Translations under genes and position numbers: made by a program
The notes under the pieces: model-generated
Told to the model about the DNA's origin: nothing
Seen by the model: only the letters and a program-made list of their open reading frames with translations
Database searches by the model: none
Assembly (NCBI RefSeq): GCF_016403105.1
Contig: NZ_CP046155.1
Span: forward strand, 2,385,906 to 2,449,905
Source of the DNA: Leptolyngbya sp. BL0902
GTDB taxonomy: Bacteria; Cyanobacteriota; Cyanobacteriia; Phormidesmidales; Phormidesmidaceae
DNA length: 64,000 nt
Reading direction: 5' to 3'
Shown: positions 59,615 to 64,000 of the stretch, piece after piece
Numbering within the stretch: position 1 is the first letter of the stretch
How the letters are laid out: each line of letters opens with the position of its first letter

Positions 59615-60520
59615 TCATGGCCCTTGATATTCCCGCTGGTCGGCGAGTTTGCGGATGGCAACCTGCACCGACATCCCCAAATAGTCCGAAGCCTCTCCCA
59701 TCCAGGAACCCGATAAGGGAATCACCTGTCCGGGATGGCGGGCGATGGCCACAGGGACAAGGTCAAAGCCTTCGCTGATGCGGTTGGTGGGGTCATAGTT
59801 GCGCCATCCAGCACCGGGAAGATAGACCTGAAGCCAAGCGTGGGTGGCCCCAGAGCCAGTCATGCCCACATCGCCGCCATCCAAAGCCGCATCATACAAG
59901 TAGCCACTGACAAACCGACAGGCCAACCCCAGCCGCCGCAGGGCTTCAATCATCAGCCAAGCATAGTCGCGGCAAGTGCCCATGCCCGTTTTCAGGGTAT
60001 CGCCAGGGGCCTGGGTGCCCTCCGCCTCGCGGGCTTCATACTTGAGGGTGCTGTGGATGGTATCCATCATGCGGTTGATCACATCCAAGGTACCGTCCTG
60101 ATCGCCCAGCACAAACCGCCGTGTCCAATCTGCCACAAGGCCATCAACGTCCTCGGCATGGGGCCGCATAAAGACGGCTAAATCCGTCCATTCGTCCGGC
60201 GTATACTGCACGGGCAGTTCCTCTGCCCTGGGGTCGAGGGGAAACTCCTGCACCGCCCGATAGCCGAAGTGCTCCCCCCGCACCCGATAGGTGACGGTCA
60301 GTTCCTTTCCTGGAGTTTGCAGGTCAATCACCGCCACGTTGTTAGACAGGGTATCCATCACCCAGCGCACCTGGGAGGGCAGGTTAGTTTCTAGGGCGTA
60401 GCTCAGCACCCGTCCGCCGTAGCTACCCCTCGGCAAAAAAATAGCGCGGTGGGTTCCAAAGGTAACGGGCTTGGCGTAGCGGTAGGTGGTGACGTGCTCT
60501 AGATCATAGATAACGCTCAT
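59615..60520 (-). CDS. Transglutaminase-like cysteine protease family protein
   Basis: 301 residues from ATG 60520 (MSVIYDLEHVTTYRY), within a longer open frame to 60718 that would run into the opposite gene. N-terminal domain (about 1-110) is the transglutaminase-associated beta-sandwich. Catalytic triad: Cys183 in TGMGTCRDYAWLM, His227 in GATHAWLQVYLP and Asp243 in WRNYDPTN. Bacterial members act as proteases or amidases. It is divergent from the S10 peptidase gene with only 84 bases between starts. Confidence 0.9.
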   Translation of the reverse strand: MSVIYDLEHVTTYRYAKPVTFGTHRAIFLPRGSYGGRVLSYALETNLPSQVRWVMDTLSNNVAVIDLQTPGKELTVTYRVRGEHFGYRAVQEFPLDPRAEELPVQYTPDEWTDLAVFMRPHAEDVDGLVADWTRRFVLGDQDGTLDVINRMMDTIHSTLKYEAREAEGTQAPGDTLKTGMGTCRDYAWLMIEALRRLGLACRFVSGYLYDAALDGGDVGMTGSGATHAWLQVYLPGAGWRNYDPTNRISEGFDLVPVAIARHPGQVIPLSGSWMGEASDYLGMSVQVAIRKLADQREYQGP

Positions 60521-60604
60521 GGCGGGATGGCTGGAGGGACACAAGTTAGGATAAGACCATTTCCCAGTTCTCTGGGCTTTGTTACCGCATTTCAAGGGAT
60601 CTCG

Positions 60605-62140
60605 ATGACCGCTTCCACCTCCAGCCGCCAGGGCTGCATCACCCAACACACCCTCACCACCGCCCAGGGCATGGTTCCCTACACCGCCAATGCCCAATGG
60701 CAGTTGATTTACGAGCACGATCAGCCCGTGGCTGAACTATTCCACGTGGCCTACACCGTGGATGACGCCGACCCCAGCCAGCGACCGCTAACCTTTGTGG
60801 TGAATGGTGGGCCAGGGGCCGCTTCCGCCTACCTACACATGGGGGCGATGGGGCCAAAGCGGGTGGTGTTTGAAGCGGATGGGGGCCTGCCCAAACCGCC
60901 CGTGCAAATTGAGGACAACGCCGAAACCTGGCTAGCATTCACGGATTTGGTCTTTATCGATCCCCTGGGGACGGGCTTTAGTCGGGTGTTGGCCAAGGAA
61001 GACGGTGCTTCAACTAAGGCCGCATCAAAATCTAGCGATTCCAGCCCCGCATCGGAGGAATTGCCCTCTGACCCCAAGGGGAATCCCCCGTCGGCAACGG
61101 CTACCCTCGACAAAGCCAAAACCTTTTGGGATACAGACCGGGATCTCAAGGCCCTAGGGGAATTTATCCAAGGCTATCTGTCAGCCCAAAACCGCTGGCT
61201 GTCGCCGATTTTCATCACCGGAGAAAGCTATGGCGGGTTTCGGGTGGCCAAGTTGGCCCGCCACTTGCAGCAGGATTTTGGCGTCGGGCTGAATGGCGTT
61301 GTGATCATTTCCCCGGTGTTAGAGTTTGACCTGCTCTACGGCACCGACTACAGCCTCACCAACTGGGCCGTCACCATTCCCTCCATGGCCGCTGCCGCCG
61401 TCTACCACGGGCGGGTCAGTACCACCGACAGCCCAGCCGCCCACGCCGCCAAGGCCGAAGCCTTTGCCCGCCAAACCCTGATTCCCTTTTTGGCCCTCGG
61501 CAATCTGGCCACCGAGGACGACCGCCAGCGAGTCTATGGCGAACTGGCGGCGCTGATTGGCCTTCCCCTTGATGTGGTGCAGCGCCACCGGGGCCGGGTG
61601 GATATGGAAACCTTTGCACGGGAACTGCTGCGGGATCAGGGCCGCATCCTGGGGCTCTACGACGCCTCGGTAACGGCCCTCGATCCCTTCCCCAATCGCC
61701 CCCTCAACGAGGGCACCGACCCCACCCTAGATGGGCTAGATCGCCTGTTTACGGGGGCTATTAACCACCACCTGCGCAGCACCCTCGGCGTTTCCACCCC
61801 CCTCACCTACCACCTGCTGAACTACGACGTGTTCAAAGCCTGGAAATTTTTGTCGGAGAAAGACCGCAAACAGGGCTTTGTGGGTGCCGTGGACGATCTG
61901 CGGGTGGCCATGGCCCTCAACCCCCACATGCAGGTAGCCATCAACCACGGCTTCTACGATCTGGTCACGCCCTATTTTTCCTCCAACCTGCTGGTAGATC
62001 TCATGGCCCTCAGCCCCGAGCTACAGCCCAACCTGACGCTGCGCCACTTTCAGGGTGGCCATATGTTCTACACCTGGGAGGCCTCTCGACAACAGTGGCA
62101 GCGCTCCATGCAGGCGTTCTACCAAACCGCCCTGGCCTAG
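60605..62140 (+). CDS. Peptidase S10 family serine carboxypeptidase
   Basis: 511 residues from ATG 60605. The oxyanion motif is TFVVNGGPGAAS (residues 63-74); the nucleophile Ser is in ITGESYGGFRVAKL; the late Asp in HGFYDLVTPY and His in FQGGHMFYTW complete the triad. A hydrophilic, Ser/Pro-rich insert (about 140-175; ASTKAASKSSDSS) interrupts the fold after FIDPLGTGFS. I see no signal peptide, unusual for the vacuolar type but usual in bacterial members. Function in protein turnover unknown. Confidence 0.9.
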   Translation: MTASTSSRQGCITQHTLTTAQGMVPYTANAQWQLIYEHDQPVAELFHVAYTVDDADPSQRPLTFVVNGGPGAASAYLHMGAMGPKRVVFEADGGLPKPPVQIEDNAETWLAFTDLVFIDPLGTGFSRVLAKEDGASTKAASKSSDSSPASEELPSDPKGNPPSATATLDKAKTFWDTDRDLKALGEFIQGYLSAQNRWLSPIFITGESYGGFRVAKLARHLQQDFGVGLNGVVIISPVLEFDLLYGTDYSLTNWAVTIPSMAAAAVYHGRVSTTDSPAAHAAKAEAFARQTLIPFLALGNLATEDDRQRVYGELAALIGLPLDVVQRHRGRVDMETFARELLRDQGRILGLYDASVTALDPFPNRPLNEGTDPTLDGLDRLFTGAINHHLRSTLGVSTPLTYHLLNYDVFKAWKFLSEKDRKQGFVGAVDDLRVAMALNPHMQVAINHGFYDLVTPYFSSNLLVDLMALSPELQPNLTLRHFQGGHMFYTWEASRQQWQRSMQAFYQTALA

Positions 62141-62250
62141 AAATATGAGTTGCTTTGTTAACTTTTGTATCTAGATCGCCCTTGACCTGATGCGAGAGCG
62201 TAACGGAACTTGATAATTAACTCAGAAAAGCAGGTTAGAAGGACAGACCT

Positions 62251-62625
62251 ATGGGCTTTATCAAATCAATCTTTGGCATCATTGGCGGCGTATTCAAGGC
62301 CATCCTAGGCGTGTTTGGCGTCGGCAAAAAATCCGAGTTCTTTATGGAACTCGATGAGGGTGATGTGGCCCCCGCTGCGGCTCCTGCTGCGGCTCCTGCC
62401 CCTGCGGCAGCTACAGCCGTTGCAGAGCCCGTAGCTGCCCCTGCCGCCCCTGCTGCCCCTGCGCCTAAGCCTGCACCAGCAGCTCCCCAATCTGCTCCAT
62501 CAGCCCCGGCGGTTCCCAGCTTTGCGGCTAACTATTTGGTGGGTTCCACCCTGCCCAGCCGTCGCCGCCCTGGCCCCAGCATGTCTCCCTTCCGGGATAT
62601 GGCCAAGCAAGTTCAACCTCGCTAG
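62251..62625 (+). CDS. Small protein with amphipathic N-terminus and Ala/Pro-rich linker
   Basis: 124 residues. MGFIKSIFGIIGGVFKAILG at the start can form a membrane-surface helix; similar small proteins with this opening exist in cyanobacteria but no function is known to me. The middle (about 45-90) is an Ala/Pro/Val linker of PAAAP units. The C-terminus is basic (LPSRRRPGPSM, MAKQVQPR). The gene is followed by a terminator and faces tex. Confidence 0.72.
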   Translation: MGFIKSIFGIIGGVFKAILGVFGVGKKSEFFMELDEGDVAPAAAPAAAPAPAAATAVAEPVAAPAAPAAPAPKPAPAAPQSAPSAPAVPSFAANYLVGSTLPSRRRPGPSMSPFRDMAKQVQPR

Positions 62626-62663
62626 GTTAATCAGGCCATTACGACTCAGGCCATTACTACAAG

Positions 62664-62700
62664 GAAGGGTTCGGGATATAGAATCTCGAACCTTCTTTTT
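62664..62700 (+). terminator. Rho-independent terminator after the 62251 gene
   Basis: GAAGGGTTCGGGAT at 62664-62677 pairs, with one bulge, to ATCTCGAACCTTC (62683-62695), followed by TTTTT and TTTT. It is 38 bases after the stop. Confidence 0.75.
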
Positions 62701-62737
62701 TGGGGGCTTGCTAGTTCTTTGGGCCTGTTTTTCCGCC

Positions 62738-64000
62738 CTAGCCTTGTTTAATAGATAGGCCAATGCGTTTCAGTTTGGTATCCACATCCATCACGCGAAC
62801 TTTGACCACTTGGCCCACTTTAACGATGTCGTTGGGGTCACTGACGAAACGGTTAGCCAGTTGGGAAATGTGAACGAGCCCATCTTGGTGAACGCCCACA
62901 TCCACAAAAGCCCCGAAGTTGGTGACGTTGGTAACTGTGCCTTCAAGCACCATACCCGGCTTAAGGTCGGTGATGGTGTTGATGTCGTCCTGAAAACGGG
63001 CGTAGGTAAACTGATCACGAGGGTCACGACCCGGTTTTTCCAGTTCCTTCAAAATATCCTGGAGGGTGAGTTCTCCGGCGGTTTCTGTGGTGTACTGACT
63101 AATCTGAAGGCGTTTGAGGCGATCCGTAGCCTGGGAAATTTGGGTGAGAGGAATCCCTAAATCCGCCGCAATTTTATCCACAATGACATAACTTTCGGGG
63201 TGAACCGCCGTATTATCTAGGGGATTTTTGCCATCGCGAATGCGCAAGAAACCCGCCGCCTGTTCAAAGGCTTTGGGGCCAAGCTTTTTGACTTTTAGCA
63301 GATCCTTGCGAGACAGAAACGCGCCGTTGGTGTTGCGATAGTCCACAATATTATTCGCCACCGCCGGAGTAATGCCCGACACGTAGGTGAGCAACTCGCG
63401 GGAGGCCATATTCAGGTCTACGCCCACATAATTCACGCAGCTTTCGATGGTTTCATCCAGCTTTTGCTTCAGCCGTTTTTGATCAACATCATGTTGATAT
63501 TGCCCCACGCCGATGGATTTGGGGTCAATTTTCACCAGTTCCGCCAGGGGATCTTGCAGCCGTCGGGCAATGCTGATCGCCCCCCGCACGGTGACATCTA
63601 AATCAGGAAATTCTGCGGCGGCTACTTCACTGGCGGAGTAGATGGACGCCCCGGATTCATTGACAAAAACCTTCACGGGCGGCTGGCTCAGGGTCTTCAA
63701 GACTTCTCCCACAAAGGCATCGGTTTCGCGGCTGGCGGTGCCGTTGCCAATGGCGATCAGTTCGATGCGGTGCTTGCGAATCATTCCGGCCAAGGTTTCC
63801 ACCGCCCGCTGCCGTTGCTGGGCCGACTGGTGCGGAAAAATTGCCTGGTACTCTAAAAACTTGCCCGTGCTGTCTACCGCTGCCACCTTGCAGCCCGTGC
63901 GAAACCCCGGATCTACGCCCAGGGTTGGCTTCATCCCCGCCGGAGGCGATAGCAGCAGATTTTTCAAATTGGCCTCAAAGGTTTGGATCGACACCTCATC
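62738..64000 (-). CDS. tex: RNA-binding transcription accessory protein Tex, 5' end outside window
   Basis: The frame is open to the window edge: 420 codons shown, against about 720-780 residues for Tex, so the N-terminal third is absent. Visible parts: the YqgF/RNase H-like domain (TLGVDPGFRTGCKVAAVDST), a helix-hairpin-helix unit (ISYTY-like YVSGITPAVANNIVDYRNTN) and a C-terminal S1 domain (VLEGTVTNVTNFGAFVDVGV). The GTG at 63992-63994 is not the start, because upstream codons are still Tex-like. Tex binds nucleic acid and affects transcription and gene transfer in other bacteria. Confidence 0.94.
   Translation of the reverse strand, partial: DEVSIQTFEANLKNLLLSPPAGMKPTLGVDPGFRTGCKVAAVDSTGKFLEYQAIFPHQSAQQRQRAVETLAGMIRKHRIELIAIGNGTASRETDAFVGEVLKTLSQPPVKVFVNESGASIYSASEVAAAEFPDLDVTVRGAISIARRLQDPLAELVKIDPKSIGVGQYQHDVDQKRLKQKLDETIESCVNYVGVDLNMASRELLTYVSGITPAVANNIVDYRNTNGAFLSRKDLLKVKKLGPKAFEQAAGFLRIRDGKNPLDNTAVHPESYVIVDKIAADLGIPLTQISQATDRLKRLQISQYTTETAGELTLQDILKELEKPGRDPRDQFTYARFQDDINTITDLKPGMVLEGTVTNVTNFGAFVDVGVHQDGLVHISQLANRFVSDPNDIVKVGQVVKVRVMDVDTKLKRIGLSIKQG

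Overview
The window is chromosomal DNA of a beta-cyanobacterium. Diagnostic genes are phycocyanobilin:ferredoxin oxidoreductase (pcyA), the photosystem I subunit psaM, beta-carotene hydroxylase (crtR), a beta-carboxysome locus (ccmK2-K1-L-M-N-O), a CO2-uptake NDH-1 module (ndhF/ndhD/cupB type), zwf-opcA, and a one-piece tmRNA with a cyanobacterial tag. Most of the DNA is GC-rich, which produces many long antisense open frames that are not genes. Genus and species cannot be fixed by eye; a GC-rich filamentous (Leptolyngbya-like) lineage is only a guess.

Layout. 1-5.3 kb: pcyA (cut by the window edge), an AI-2E-type membrane protein, a charged low-complexity protein, a B12-dependent radical SAM protein and ddl. 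5.4-10.3 kb: the [NiFe]-hydrogenase maturation genes hypF-hypC-hypD with a PIN-toxin/antitoxin-like pair inserted between hypC and hypD. 10.5-16.8 kb: a polyamine-type ABC importer operon with two Tat-type lipoprotein binding proteins and a flavin reductase. 17-27 kb: an O-antigen ligase remnant, mltA, an Asp/Glu/hydantoin racemase, a TSUP permease, a DUF1400 hydrolase, a GntR regulator divergent from a dienelactone hydrolase, and a Ser/Thr kinase with WD40 repeats. 27-31 kb: decayed toxin-antitoxin pieces, a Uma2 protein, a Rieske oxygenase, a short-repeat protein and ssrA. 31-38 kb: a DUF1350 protein, opcA and zwf, a MerR regulator, a GNAT acetyltransferase and a class II amidotransferase. 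38-48.3 kb: the inorganic-carbon island, with the complete ccm operon on the minus strand and ndhF-ndhD-cupB on the plus strand, separated by a 714-base shared upstream region. 48.4-64 kb: a membrane-anchored disordered protein, ubiX, an RNase R family gene, phoU, psaM, pyk, crtR, an MscS-type channel, a transglutaminase-like protein, an S10 peptidase, a small Ala/Pro-rich protein and tex (cut by the window edge).

How the parts fit together. The ccm and NDH genes form one CO2-concentrating module: NDH-1/CupB converts CO2 to bicarbonate on the membrane, and CcmK/L/O shell proteins with CcmM and CcmN build the carboxysome around Rubisco. The gamma-carbonic anhydrase domain of this CcmM lacks two of the three zinc-ligand histidines, so carboxysomal carbonic anhydrase activity probably comes from a protein encoded elsewhere. 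zwf-opcA and pyk serve carbon catabolism.

The second theme is dispersed small repeats. One is a short palindrome with core GGAGACC followed by CGCCCCTACGG, with at least six copies; three of these lie inside reading frames (one in hypF, two in the kinase linker). There are also about 97-base elements with inverted ends and TTTGAA-type tracts, one of them inside hypF. I found no CRISPR array, rRNA, tRNA, transposase or prophage, and no clear new defence system. The most rewarding leads are the degenerate CcmM, the in-frame repeat insertions and the two-binding-protein transporter operon.
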